Origin: Dimargaris cristalligena
Lineage: Eukaryota; Kickxellomycota; Dimargaritomycetes; Dimargaritales; Dimargaritaceae
DNA: 64,000 bases
Direction of reading: 5' to 3'
Assembly (NCBI GenBank): GCA_027576995.1
Contig: JANBQC010000017.1
Span: forward strand, 62,001 to 126,000
A program made the position numbers and the translations under genes. The notes below the pieces were generated by a model. It ran no database searches. It worked only from the letters and a program-made list of their open reading frames with translations, and had not been told where the DNA came from. Positions within the stretch are counted from its first letter, which is position 1. The number at the start of each line of letters is the position of its first letter. Of the stretch, positions 22,467-35,470 are shown in pieces.

Positions 22467-23698
22467 ATGGTAACCACCATAGAGGATCTCGACATGCCGC
22501 GCGCCATCATAGTACGCCTGGTGAAGAGTGTGGTAAGTACATGTGTCTTTTAACCGACCATATCCCCCCCCCCAAAAAAATAACAATCATTATATATACA
22601 ATATGGCCCAGTTCGCGTGGCTTTGGCCCAATTGCCTGCTTTTAAACGCTGCTGCGAGAGGTGTCTTAATTGATTGTGTACTTCACCCCCCCCCCCAATA
22701 ACGCATTTATATTTATGTAAATAAATATTACTAAATTAAGCCTCGTATTTCCCCTCCAACTCGATTATTGTATTTATATTTGCCGGTTTATAGTTACCCG
22801 ACGGGTTCGGTATTTCCTCTGACTCCAAACTTGCTATCACCAAGGCCACTACGGTATTCATCAGCTACATCGCAGCCATGTAAGATCAATAGTTCCATAC
22901 TGGCCAACACCCTAACGATGGTTCTAGAATTTCGCCTGTCCCTATTCAATGTAATGCCGACTTATCCCTGCCCATTTGTTTATTAACGTGATTGTTTCTT
23001 TAGGGCTAGCGATGTCGCGAAATCCACGGGTCATAAAACCATCACCGTACAACATGTTTATAAGGCCTTAGAAGAAGCCGAGTTCGAGGAATATATCACC
23101 CAGATCATGTCTTCCATGGACGGTAAGTGGCAAACCATGCCAACTCAATTGGCCCGAGTCTATTTTCCCGAGTAGTGGGACGCTTGCTATAGCTCATGTT
23201 ATGGGTACCTGGTTGAAATATAGATATGGCTATACGTGTCGCTAATGAATTATTTGACATTGCTTCGCTCCTTGGTATATCCCTCAATCAGGCCGGACGA
23301 AACAAACTAGACTTAAAAAGACCAATACTACCGACCAGTCGAAACCCGAGGAAAACGTGGCCAAGGCTAATTCCGATAATGATGATCTCCTTGCCGAAGC
23401 GGACGATTCTCTAAACGCCAAGACTCGTAATGCCGGCGAGAACGAGGGTGGCAACGATGAGGATGACGGTGACGATGTAGACGAAGAAGAAGAAGAAGTT
23501 GAGGAGGAAGAGGAGGAAGAAGAAGCGGTTGATCTGGAGTTGGATGACGATTTAAGCGACCAGTCGGAAGGAGAGGGCGCGGCATTATCTTCAACTACCG
23601 GGCTTCCCCAGATTGATCGGGAACAGCCCCAGAAGAAGCGCAAAACGGATACCGACATGGAGTTATCCGAAGCCGAATTGTCTGACGACGATGATTAA
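22467..23698 (+). CDS. DPB4: Dpb4/POLE3-type histone-fold subunit of DNA polymerase epsilon, 225 aa, four exons
   Basis: Exons: 22467-22532, 22794-22879, 23004-23122, 23292-23698; phases 0, 2 and 1 join to 226 codons including TAA. The N-terminus (EDLDMPRAIIVRLVKSV then LPDGFGISSDSKLAI) and the helices around TKATTVFISYIAAMASDVA and KTITVQHVYKALEEAEFEEY make a complete H2B/NF-YB-like histone fold (residues about 8-90). This is the POLE3/Dpb4 signature; the partner is Dpb3/POLE4. The same subunit is shared with CHRAC/ISW2-type chromatin remodellers. The tail is acidic: residues 146-169 are almost all Asp/Glu, with a basic nuclear-localisation-like KKRK at 205-208. Such acidic tails occur on POLE3 and help bind H3-H4. 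The gene is convergent with the histone-fold gene NC2-beta, 620 bp away. Confidence 0.93.
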
Positions 23699-24318
23699 TT
23701 GGGATGGGGCCAAATGTCCATTAGTATCTGTTTGTCTTACCAGACTGGCTGTAATAAGGACTGTAATTAATTGATGGAATAAAGGATGACGCCACAGTGA
23801 ATTAATTACCTCCCTTCAAGATTGACATATACATAAGCTATATTGGAAAAGATTTTGGAGATTTTGATGTTCAGGGAATCTGTACCAAAAGAAATGACTA
23901 AGAGACGTACCCTGTAGAATTGCTGGATTTTTGAATGGCTACTTTTGTAGTGCCTGTAGCCCAGCAGCATTTGAACTATGATCGACCTTTTAGCTCCTAA
24001 TTGGAATCTGGTCTTTATTCCTAACGCAACCGAAAACAGCCGTGTAGACCCCAGTTACGGTTATCCCGTACCTCCCATTATATTTTGGTAACCTAATTTA
24101 TTAATACAAGTGTAAAGGTCAAATTGTAAGCGCCTTACGTCTCAGGTGTAATCCTATATTAAATATTCCCGACCTATAGCCCTGACTCCCAATATATACT
24201 GAGCGAAATTATTAATAAGCGGGGTGAGTCGGTGGTAACTTTCGCGACACTCGCGAGCGGATGCGCCCCAACCTGTTGGGGCTATGGGACAGCCATCTCC
24301 TTCTAGACGACATAGGTG
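23699..24318. other. Convergent gap between DPB4 and NC2-beta
   Basis: About 620 AT-rich bases between two stop codons (DPB4 TAA at 23696-23698, NC2-beta TAG at 24321-24319). No gene is seen; the 3' ends and polyadenylation signals of both should lie here. Confidence 0.6.
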
Positions 24319-25324
24319 CTATGGTTGCTGAGCCTGGAAATTCATGCGGGCCTGGGCAAAGAGCTGCTCCTGCTGCCGAAGCAGTTCCTCCTCTGAAAGA
24401 CCTGTCTCGAAGCGAGCATTTCGCTTGTCGCGGTCCTTGGTCTGTTGTTTCCGGTGGTCTTCGTAAATATCCTGCACTTCCGTCAAATAGCTTTCGAACC
24501 CAAGGGCCTAAGTACATAGCGATAATACACGAACCGTATGAAATGAAATAATCGATTAGGTAAGGAAGGCAAGTTGCACAAATATCGACAGGCTCGACAA
24601 AGAACTGCTGTTTGCTTAGCCTGATACACATTGGCATGATAAATTTAATAATGCGTATATATATATATATATATATATTTCAAACTATTCAACTGTAATC
24701 CCATAGATTTCAGCTGTACAGCGCTCCTCCTCAAATTTATACTGACCTTGAGTGCTGTGATTACGTGCTCCGCAGCGATTGTCTTCTTGGCTTCTTTTTC
24801 GCACACCTCATTTGCCTCAGAAGCCACCAAATGGATAAATTCGTTACAGCAATCGATGAGTAAATCCCTTGTTTCCTTGGCGCAGGTGATGTCCTTCGGC
24901 ATCATTTCTTGAATCAGTTTATGAACGGTGGCTAGTAGGGGGGGGGTATATTAATTGCGGGACCGAAATATTAGTAAAATGGGGGGTTGAAGTGCGCAGC
25001 GGGATAAAATAATCCAGGAGACTACCCATAGTGTGTGGTCCAAGCCTCGTGGTGTACAGGCTAGCTCTGGTTGGCGTATATTTCCGTTGGTAGGCGTGTA
25101 TTTTGAGGTGTCACAAATATAAAATGGCCTTTTTAGTATTTGCACATACTAAAGTAAGCCTCTCCCCCTCACCTCACCTCTTGGCTGGCGGTAGCTGTAA
25201 GCGTGTCCTGTCGATTCCAGAATCAGGCTCAGTGGAAGTGGATCGTACTTTAGGGCGGCCCTTACTACTTACCTCGGGGTAATGAGAGCTCGTCATCGCC
25301 CCCATTGTTCTCGTAGTCGCTCAT
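24319..25324 (-). CDS. NCB2: NC2-beta (Dr1) histone-fold transcription repressor subunit, 141 aa, three exons
   Basis: Exons (minus): 25324-25273, 24931-24747, 24507-24319; phases 1 and 0 join to 142 codons including TAG. The N-terminus (DDELSLPRATVHKLIQEMMP) and the core (CCNEFIHLVASEANEVCEKE, KKTIAAEHVITALKALGFESY) form the NC2-beta/Dr1 histone fold, residues about 12-90. NC2-beta pairs with NC2-alpha (Drap1/Bur6), binds TBP on DNA and blocks TFIIA and TFIIB. The C-terminal part is charged and Gln-rich (HRKQQTKDRDKR, then LLRQQEQLFAQ), like the Dr1 tail that interacts with TBP. A (TA)n run lies in intron 2. The gene is divergent from SGF73 and convergent with DPB4. Confidence 0.95.
24656..24678. 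repeat. (TA)n microsatellite in NC2-beta intron 2
   Basis: About 11 perfect TA units inside the 24746-24508 intron of the NC2-beta gene. Confidence 0.9.
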
Positions 25325-26428
25325 GGTACTGATTCGAGTGTGAGAATAGGGGGAAAAGGGCGGTTTAACGAACAAGAGCGTACACAAAGTAGGGATCAGT
25401 TACAACAGGTAAGGTGGGGGGAGTCTAATAAAAAGGGCCAAGCAGGGGGATTAGAGCAAGGATAGCAATAGAAAAGTCACAAAGACGAGCGGGTACAGCA
25501 GGTGAGGGGGGGAGGGGGGCGAAACCGGTGGCTTAAGTATAACCAAGGCGACGGGAAGGCCAGTCCTTTTTATAGATTTGGCCATAAGACCACTCAATGT
25601 GTCTATGCATTCCAATCCCATCTTTCCCGACTCTTTCCCATTCCACCATTCCGGTTCGTCCCGTTCGACATTTCGACTAATTCTTCCCTTGTCCGGCCTT
25701 CACTGTCCGAACGACTCCCTTCCTCTCCATCGAGTCAACTGGTCCCATCCATCTCATTTATTACCCAAACCATCCTTAATTGCCTTCGAGACGCGATTTT
25801 TAGGAAAGTATCCGTTCGAGTCCCGTCTATTTAGGTTATTATATTAGGAGGTGTTGTTACGGTTGCCTTTAAGGAAACAGGGTTGCTTTCCCGGGTTCAT
25901 TCGACGTGTCGGTTTATAGTAGTTTAATTCGGTTCGGTCCCTGGAAGTTGTCAATCGTTCGGATTGTCTCGACGCGTATTCGACGGGCATCTCTACCCCC
26001 TACTAAACACACTTTATCAGTGGTTGTACGGGCGGTCTCAGGTATCCTTTACCACCTTTCCTTCTGGTGCGTTTCCATTAACGGGTTAGTCGCGCGACTC
26101 CCTGCCGGCCTTTTGAACCGGACTCACCTGCGTATAGAGGAGTTCCTTATTGATAGTAAAACCCGCTTTGCCTGGATAAGATATACATTTTCGCGTCTCT
26201 CTTCGTTTCCGGCTCTAAATTATTACTTCCTCGACCTATTCTCCCGGCCAACACACCTACCTATCCGGCCGTTTTGACGGCTCTTAATAATAGGCAATAA
26301 TACGCTCTCTACCACCATTAGACCGTATAAAACGGCACTTTTGCCCCCCGCCCCTGAGTGCAGGTTTCGCCTTACCCTCGCCACCAGTATAGCCCCACGG
26401 GGTTGTTTATAGTCTACCAACCGCAGCC
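25325..26428. promoter_or_regulatory. Divergent promoter and pyrimidine-rich leaders of NC2-beta and SGF73
   Basis: The 1.1-kb gap shows a sharp strand change. About 25340-25530 is purine-rich on the plus strand (pyrimidine-rich for the minus-strand NC2-beta transcript). From about 25560 to 26420 the plus strand becomes strongly pyrimidine-rich (the SGF73 leader side). The switch near 25530-25560 is the most likely shared transcription-initiation zone. No frame with a recognised domain is present. Confidence 0.5.
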
Positions 26429-28997
26429 ATGTTTTTCGACACGAAAAACAGCGCCAGTCTCTCTCTCACTGAAGACGAAAACCTCCTAATCCAGGAGTCC
26501 ATGAGCGATTTGCAAATGCCGAATAATGGTAAGACCCCCCAGTACACTCCTTGTTTATATATGTATATTCTACTTGAGCCCCAATTATCGGAAAGCCACA
26601 GTCTATTTTTTTTTAAAAAATTGATTAATCAAAATTACCCTCTGGGACCTCACTAAACAAATCATATCCTAAATAGATGGAGCCAATTCAATAGTACTGA
26701 CCACTCTCTCTCTCCCACTCTCAATGTAATTTATTTTTCTAGTGGAAGTCGGCTCACCGACAACCCGAGCCGTTTTTACCGATGCCAGCGACTGGAATGG
26801 TCTTGATAATGCGACAGTGTCCGCCCACCCCACAGCCAACTCTACTGCATCACCCGAAGACGAAGCCAAACGGCCCGCTACATATAAGGACCTCGAGCGG
26901 TTATTTCGTGAAGGTGAGTGCTCACTAATGTCGTATTTTGGTTCACATAGCCTTGGAGTCCCGCCTCGGCCAGAAAATACAACACTATGCAAAGGGTGGC
27001 GCTAGTTTACCTGATTTCATAATGTTTGTTAGATGATCACTGCCCTTGTTTAATTATCCCTACAACGGTCGGCTCTTATCTGGTGTAGTCATGCCCACAT
27101 ATTTATATCCAGTGGCTTCAAGGAAACTGCGTAGTTACCTCGCTAACTATATATTCGGCTTAATTATATATGACCCTGTCCAAATTGCGGTTTTAAATGA
27201 TACGAAATCTTTTTATTTACCCCATATAGCCGATTCCATCGACCAATGGTCTCCCCTTCGACCCGATCCTGCCAACCGCAAGTCCGTTACCCGCACCATT
27301 AACTCAAACTATCTAGAACAATTCGGCACTCAGCCACTGGAGGAAGAGACAGCAGTAGTTCACTGCGAATACTGCAACAAGGCCCTTTCTAAAAAATTCC
27401 TGCCTCGCCATATCGCCAAGACCTGTAGGAAAGTTGACCGTAGCCACAGTACTACGGCAGCATCATCACAGTCCACCGTCGTTGCCTCCGGATCCCAGCC
27501 AAGCGCGGCTTCATTATTACCAGCCCCCTCGACCGAACCCGGTCTAATTCTCGGGGAGGAAGAACTTCTCCATTCGGGTAGCATCACCACCTTGAGCGGC
27601 CAGGTGCCCACTATAGTCACCAATGGCAAGGGCAAAACAACGGGGCTCAAGACCGGGGAACCTAAACCCAAAAATAAACCCCGCAAAATGACCAAAGCCC
27701 AAGAAAAGAAGGCCCAGAAATTGGCCGAGTCCGCCGCCTCAACGAATTCGACTGAAGAGACGCTAGCAAATACATCGGAAGTGTTAGGTAGGGCCATTTG
27801 CAAAATCTATTTTTATATACTTGGACTTAACGACCTCACTAATGATGGGGTTTGAAATATGTATACGTTTACAAGTCAACTGGTTCACCAGCTCTCGTGG
27901 ATGTTCTTATTGCTTCAGGATCCCAACTCCACCGTACCCCTCCTGCCCTTCCCAGTTTTGACCTTAATCTAACTATTGGTTATGTTCAAACTGTGGTCTA
28001 ATTCTTACCCTGGTTCTTTTACGGGCATCCAGGAAAGCGCTCGATTGCGGAAATGTCCCAATACGATGATGTACCCGGGACACCTGCCCCCGAAAGCAGT
28101 GCCATGCCGTCCCCAACTCCCAGTGCAGCCAGCACGGCCGCTCCTCCCGAACCGAAAAAGCGCCAAACCAAAAAGAAGCTTGCCAATAAAACCCCCACGC
28201 TGCCCAAACCCAATAATCGGGTCAAAGGGCCCATCGACTTGGACAAACAGTGTGGTGTCATGGGTCCCAATGGGCAACCATGTGCCCGGTCACTGACCTG
28301 TAAAACGCACTCTATGGGGGCAAAACGGGCGGTGCTGGGACGGTCCCAATTATATGATTTGCTACTCAAGGCTCATCTGGCGAAATCGCGAAGTAAGTGG
28401 TGTTATTTTATATTTCTGGCTTGGTTGCTGTTCCAATAGCCATCTTAGAAACAGAACACTTGTAATAGGAATGTCTATTGTTTCAGAAGTTATGAGCAAA
28501 TATGAACCCAGTTTTTTAATGCCTGTCCCGGCCAGATCAAAGTATTTTATGGATTTGCTTCCTAAGCTTAGTAGTGACCATGGCCACATGGACTTCTAGG
28601 ATAATATCCATCGCCGGACCAATGATCTTTTTATTCTTATTTTTGTGAGGTTTGCGGTGCCAATGTATTAACTGGTTTGCTTTATAATTCCGGCAATCTA
28701 CTCATTCTAGGTGCGGCTGCGGCGGCGAAGCATGCGTCTGATCAGGCCAATGGGAAGGGGGCTGACGGAAAGTCACTGGGCAGTGGGCTAACGGAACAGG
28801 AGGAGGAGGAGGAACGGGCCATGTCATCGGACGAGGAAGTGGACTTGATCCTCCGGGCCTTACAGTACAACCGGCCCCAGCCGCTGGCGGTCCGGGTAGC
28901 CCCGCTAGTGCGGCGTCGCCACCACTATTTGCGGATTCGGGATGTTTTTTTGGACGCCCTACAAATGACCAATGGGCCTCAGGTATTGAACGAGTGA
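26429..28997 (+). CDS. SGF73: Sgf73/ataxin-7-type subunit of the SAGA complex, 491 aa, five exons
   Basis: Exons: 26429-26528, 26743-26913, 27230-27787, 28033-28392, 28711-28997; every junction is phase 1 and the sum is 492 codons including TGA. The N-terminal region has a conserved-looking [10 protein letters not shown] segment. A zinc finger follows: Cys136, Cys139, His151, Cys156 ([21 protein letters not shown] spans it). The SCA7 domain (about 339-396) reads [33 protein letters not shown] with zinc ligands Cys350, Cys360, Cys366 and His369. These are the hallmarks of Sgf73/ATXN7, which anchors the deubiquitinase module (Ubp8, Sgf11, Sus1) to SAGA and supports H2B deubiquitination. Between finger and SCA7 is a basic, Pro/Ser/Ala-rich linker with no poly-Gln tract. 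Intron 2 carries an open frame continuous with exon 3 (27046-27229), so an alternative 5' exon cannot be excluded. Confidence 0.92.
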
Positions 28998-30207
28998 CAA
29001 CTATACATCGACTGAATCTAATTGACTTTTAAGCCGTTTAGATCTCAAATGGTTAGACAAATTACTCAATATCTGCCCCCCCTCTCCTTTCACTTATCAC
29101 CCTTATTTTTTGTTTCGAAGCTCCGCCCTTCTCATGTTGCAAATACACACTTTACTTGAGTCGGGTTGTTAAATCCCTCGGAACATCCAATTGTACGGTA
29201 TATTTCAAATTCTGTATGTTCCTTCAATTATTTCCTTATAATATTACCATAGCTGTCCTACCAGCAGTGTTATTCGCCGCTATTTTATAGCCCCCTAATG
29301 ACTCTTTCCCGGATTACGCATTATTTAACATATCCCACTCCACCGCTCGCCAACCGATCAATTGTAAATGATGTTTCTTGTTGTTTTTTTCTAAAAAAAA
29401 TATATATATTTTGTACGATCGCTGGCGAAGTTACTCCGGTTTCCATTTCATTTTATTTTATGTTTCTCAATCTACCCATATCTTCGTCTGACTTTACTGT
29501 TGAACTTATAAAGCTGTTCCTACATTTCCAATGTGCTTTACTATTGCCGAATAGTAGTTTGCCATTATTGCTAGAGGGTTTACGAGAAAATGGGCGGGGC
29601 TATTGAGTGGATTTGCTGGGAGAATAGGCATTCCATTTTATCACCTACCCCATAACAAGACGATATCCGATCACATCCACACCCATCGAATATAGCCTAT
29701 AACTAATGCTGTATTCCAGTATGGTCTAACATTCCATGCACGGACAGATAAGGCCATACTAAATAATCCATGTGCACTGTCTTGGCCTATAGCAAAATAT
29801 CAAGCTCCAGATCGTTGATTATTGCACGCTAGGGAAAAGTATTGGTCGTAATTGGAACAGTCTTAGCCGGTGTATGTTTTCATTGATACCTCGGCGAGGA
29901 ACCCCCTCCCAAAACCAATCACGACGAGTAGTTTAGGTGTGGTTTCTCCCCTTACCCTCGTTTTAGATGCCTATAGAGGAGAATGTCTTTTTTAAATACG
30001 GCATCGATAGCACTATCGCATTACCATCGCCCCTATTCCTACCTCGGATCGCCCCTGTGCCAAGATATGGGGGGCCGAGGCCGGTTTTAATGCGTCATGA
30101 GGGGCCCTAATCAACTACCCCTTATCAACCGGTTTCCCTGGCTAGCCTCCCATTCTGATACTCGTGTTTACTTTTACATACATCTATTCATATCTACATA
30201 CATACCT

Positions 30208-30226
30208 ACACACACACACACACACA
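30208..30226. repeat. (AC)n microsatellite
   Basis: About nine perfect AC units in the left gene-poor stretch. Confidence 0.85.
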
Positions 30227-30837
30227 AATGAACGACCCTTAGAAACGGGGTGCTAGGATCAGGGATAGGTCACCACTACCACCACCCCATCATCCGAGTC
30301 ACTAGTATCTCTACCACGAGCTATTCCACCCTCCCCAACTGATAACCGACCTATCCTAGACACTCTATAATGGGGGTTCCGAGTAATACGGTTAGGCCCC
30401 AACCCCTGGAGAAATGGCGGATCCAATCCATAATGGTGCAACGTTTCGCACTACGTAATAGTGATTTGCTATATCCTTCAGTCACTTACTATGCTATATA
30501 AGCAGTGTTCGGCAGATGGTTCGTTCCGCCACCTCAGCATCTTCATATTTCATTAAGTAAGCCTACAGAGCAGGCACTGATGCCCTCCCACTAGGCTAAT
30601 CCTCTCCCTTCTCCTGAAAACCATTACAAGAGAGAATACAAGAAAAAGAGACAGTAAGGATCAAGCACACTGACGAGCCCCACAGCACATAATGAGAACA
30701 GTGGTGGTCCAAGAGGAGCTGGAGGTCGCTTTCATTTAGCTTTTCTCACGATCAGCCCAAGTCTTATATTAGCGTATCCAGGTTATCTTTGGAAATGACT
30801 AAAATAATAAGATGTAAATGGGGCCGGGTCGCTCTTA

Positions 30838-30853
30838 TAATAATAATAATAAT
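30838..30853. repeat. (TAA)n microsatellite
   Basis: Five perfect TAA units in intergenic DNA. Confidence 0.8.
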
Positions 30854-31069
30854 ATATAAAAAAACAGGATTGCCTGGTTACGAGTAACACTGGTTCAGCG
30901 TAATGGAATTCCAGAAGTATTAATAATCCACACTATCCGGAAACTCGTCGATTTGGTCACAAGAAGGGGAAGGATTAGCCAGGTGTACTCTAACGCCGAA
31001 GGAAACGGCGGTTTTACTGTAAATCGGACAGTGGCCCACCAACCCGCACATATCCCCCGCACTTGCCAA

Positions 31070-31095
31070 TCTCTCTCTCTTTTTCTCTCTCTCTC
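31070..31095. repeat. (CT)n-rich microsatellite
   Basis: Two CT runs separated by a short T tract, in intergenic DNA. Confidence 0.8.
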
Positions 31096-32758
31096 CAACC
31101 CACCAGGCTGGCTGGCCACAAAAAATAAAATACACCCTCACATTCTCCATATTCCCGCGCACCCTCCAGTACCCAAGGTTCATGTAGTGAGATGACTGAT
31201 GTCCATCACACCCCCTTTATATTACCGTTGTAGTGGTACGGCGTCGAAATACATTGTAAAATCATCTACCCGTGACACACACATGGACAGAAATGGGTGT
31301 GGACTAATCCCACCTCTGGTGGTGTAGGGCCGGACCCCCCCCCTGGTGTGTGGTGTGGCCATCGCTGTGCGACTAGGTAAGACTGTAGACCACCGCTCAC
31401 CAAGGGCGAAGGGGAGTGGGGGGTCTACTCCCGGATATGAAAATGTATGTAGCGCCAGTGCATGGCACGGCCCACCCCCCTCCCACCCGTCGCGTTAGTG
31501 GGCCTCGGCGTCTATCCAATAGACCATTTCTTCCGCTCGCACGTTCTAGGCTACGGGTCCGTTGGATAATATGGCCCATCCCCATTTATCCCTCAACCTC
31601 CGTGGAATTAGTTATAGATACCATCCGTACATGTAGGTGTGCACGTTTGTGGAGTGAACGGGTGGAGGAGGATAGCATTATGGTGGGATTTCAACTCCCC
31701 CCCCATATTTCGGACCAGCTGCTCATATACAACCTGGTTCAGTCCCATACTCAAAATAATAATAAAATGGTATCCAATTTCGTAAACTTGCTCTCAGCCT
31801 ATTGAAGGCCCGGTCACCCACGGATATTACATTCCCAGGGAGGCCTAATAATCCGCCGATTTGGAACGCGGGTTTGCCAGGAATCCCAATTGGTGCCTCT
31901 TCACCTGTAATACAGGTAGTATTGCAAAGAAGGATCGGGCAGGTAGGCGTCCCTTTTCTTACCATCTAACTTTGTAGCCATGTTAACTGACTGTTTGATG
32001 ACCAGGTCTTGTCCCATAGGAGCTCAATATAGTAGGTAAGCGGTTAAAGTTAACACTGCTGTCTATTCCAGAATCAGACCTCCACTTGGTGCATCTTCCC
32101 CCATGCCTACTTATGGTTTATTGTGCTTGATCCAACCATGAATAATAGAATATTAATAAAGTGATATCCCACTGACGGTCAGTGTTGGACTTGGACCTGG
32201 GTTCGGATTTGGCCACTTGTCCAGCCTATTGTAAGTCAGTACAATGCTCGTGAGGTATATTGACCAACCTCCCCGTGCCCGCTTATGACCTGGTCGAGCA
32301 CGCGACTCTGTAAATAGGTTGGCTGGTGAATGGACAGAAAGTAGAGCTGGGCCATGTAGATTTTTTTTACGCCGTAGCACCGACTTACTCGGTGGTGGCC
32401 AGAATTCCCGAGCTAGGCTGGCCTGGTGGTAAGTAATATACACAAATCCAGTTCGGGCCATGCCCAACTCCCCCTCCCCTCCCATCCCTTTCACCGGACC
32501 TCCACTCGTACAGTATGAATCAATTCAATGATTTATTTTCCCAGGCTTTATCGCCGTCTCCGTAGTATGTCAACAGTCCGTTTTTACGGCTGACCACTCT
32601 TTCCCATTTATAGATTCCAGCGCGTTTTGTTGGTGGATCTTAAATAGAGTTAAGAGTTGACGGTAAATCTTCTATACATTTATGAAACATGGGTCCAAAA
32701 TGGGACAGAGCCATCTTTTTCTTCTTAAGCGGCTCTACAGTGGGGCGGTGGGGGGAAG

Positions 32759-32782
32759 GTGTGTGTGTGTGCGTGTGTGTGG
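32759..32782. repeat. (GT)n microsatellite with one interruption
   Basis: GT units interrupted by one GC, in intergenic DNA. Confidence 0.8.
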
Positions 32783-35452
32783 ATAGGCATCGTGTGGTTT
32801 ATTCGCGGTTTATTAGCTGATTTGCCCAGCGGTTTCTCGAAATAGTTTTATCTGTCCATCCCCCCGACTTACACCAGTATTACTACTCCAATTTCCACCC
32901 CCTGTTGCAGTGACGCATCGCTTTGTTGCGCTTGGACAATCGTTGATCTGGCCGCTAGCCTTGTAGTTGGGTGGCTCGTCTTGCCTGGATGTATATCATC
33001 AGGTCACTTTACCACTCACTCACTCCTCCTCTTATCAGGCCGGTCCAAATAATAATGGGAGTAACACCATCCCTTGGCTTATCAGGTTAATCATAACGGA
33101 CGGTTCGTACCCCGTGCGAAAGTTACGACATCTTCTCACTTGGGCAAAAGGTGAGGATTATTAATCGTGCCATGGTCAGGTTGGTCCAGTAATTACGCGT
33201 GCATGCGTTTTGGAATCCCCCCCTTGCTGGCTATCAATCACTGTTCTAGTAACTGGGGTTACACTCGAATATAGAGCACCTAGACTAAATGGAATCCACA
33301 TCAATCAACGCCACTGACTCAGCCGGGCTCCGCGAATACCTCGATCACACCAAATCCTGGTCGCATCCGGGTCAATAACGACAAGATAATATACCCCTTA
33401 TCCACGGCTTTCTTCCCAAGGGCCCTTTATCCCAACACCCCACCCCATTGACCACATCCCCATAAAGGTCCTTTAGATTCAATATAACCAAAAGAGTCGC
33501 TATTAGTCCCCGAGAGCAGGTGACGCAGACCCCGCATCCCTACTAGGTCGCAACGAGACGTCCAACTTTAAGGGGCTCCTTTGTTTTTCATTATATCAGT
33601 AGTATATTCTTTCATTTGTATCCCCCAAAACGGACGCTGGAGGGGATTATGAATTTCCAGTTCCCTCCACCATGCACCGATTTTCGATGGCTGGTTTAGA
33701 GGGGCCTGTGCTGACGTGGGAACCTACCGTTTGGTTGACCCGTTTTCGACTCGGTCGTATGGGCACCTCGGGTCAGTGAAGGTGTATTAACGGTGGCTAC
33801 CTCTCATCCCGAAGATTCAATTTAGACAATAATGGCCCATAGGCTCAAACAATAACCATCCATCGCCATGACGGTGTCCTTCTCCCCCCTGACCTATATT
33901 GGAAATAGGGGTTTTCCTTACCTTACCTTCCCTTGCTGACTGCACGTTTACGGTGCCGGTGCGAGGGTTTGGGTACATCCGAACCTCGGAAGACAGAACC
34001 AATCAAATGGACACGCTTCTCATGGTACCGCCTTATTACTTTAACATTCGTAAATTACCCTTATCTGTAATTTCCCGAAATGCATTCGGAGAGGGGTGGA
34101 GGAGGAGAAATCACCCCAATGATATCCCATCAACGGGAATACGGACTATACTGCTACTTGACCTCACCAACCCCTAATGTCCCCGGAATAAAGCGGGAAT
34201 GGACTAGCCCCCCTCCTTCACTACTTGGCAGTATCACTTACAGCAACAGCAGCGGCCAAATAGCCCCCTCCCCTCTTCCCCGATACACACACACACACAT
34301 CTAATTTGCGATATTCCTCCCGTTTGCCTTAGCTTCCTTGAAAATTAGTCAGGCCAGTCAACATGGGCCATCCGACCCGACCAATCTAGCTAAAAAAAGT
34401 GACTGTGCCTGAAAAGCCCGGGCGGGCAGCTTTCCTATTTTTTCTTTTTATTTACTGTGAGTCAAGCCTGGGAAAACAACACCCACTCCACCCCCATCCT
34501 GGGGTGAATGTGGGTGTATGGGGGAGTGTAATGACTGTACCTAACAAAGAATGGGTCGATTGGTTGTTGTTTTTTCGCTTCCGAGCGACCTACTACTATT
34601 GTATGGCTTGGTCACAGAGTAGGGTAGATTCACCAAATACGAGGCCAAGTGAATGGAGAGAGAGAGAAGTGCAAACTACATACCCCAATACATTTAACCA
34701 ACACGTAGTTTGCCTTCCATTTAGCCCACAGTAAGATCGGCCAGACTTTATTTTCTGCTTGATTTCGGGTGACCAAACTCTTGCCGCAACCCAGTGACCA
34801 GTGGTTAAACCTGGGAAATGGCCATCGAGTAACAATGTCTTAAGGCTGACCTGGTAATAACAATATGACTACGGGTCTCGAACGAGAGTGACCATGTGCG
34901 GGTGATTGCTTAACTATAAATTCGTGAGAATACGTGTGTAGGTGTGTGTAGTGGTGCATGCTGGCGGTAGAACGGGGCCATTCATATTTAGCCGGGGCCA
35001 CACACCCCAGGGTATTGGTGGGTGGCGTATTCAACCCCCTCCCCTACTTTTACCCCGCCCATTAACCAAGGCACAGACGTGGAGTCCTTGCCTAACATTC
35101 AGTAGTGGGCTGCAGGTGTAGAGGGGTGGGCGGGGATTAGCCAGTAGTAGACTGTACACCTATCCGGAACCCAATCTTGGGACTTGTTCCCATACTTCGC
35201 ATGGTATGGCAATGGGGGGGTTCACTTTACTGGCCATGGGTGGATCGGGCTATTCGAGTAAGGTCTTGGGGGGTGGGGGTCAAACCAAACTGTACTTGTT
35301 CTAAATACTCGACAGCCCCATTGCCCAGGCAGGATCAACTATTGTTAACTGGGAAGTCGCTGTCTAGTCATAGAAACCCCAGTGCTGATGTTTACTTCAC
35401 CTAGGTTGCTGCAGTGCCCGATGGGTAAAAATGGGCCAAGTAAATGTGAATG

Positions 35453-35470
35453 TACATCTATATAGATGTA
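35453..35470. repeat. Perfect 18-bp palindrome
   Basis: The sequence TACATCTATATAGATGTA equals its own reverse complement and is followed by a partial second copy of its right half (TATAGATGTG at about 35475). It lies in the gene-poor stretch; no function is assigned. Confidence 0.8.

Noticed and set aside
27033..27090. Alternative acceptor for SGF73 exon 3 at TTGTTAG (27026-27032)
   Set aside because: It puts the reading out of frame with the zinc finger and meets a stop after about 20 codons.
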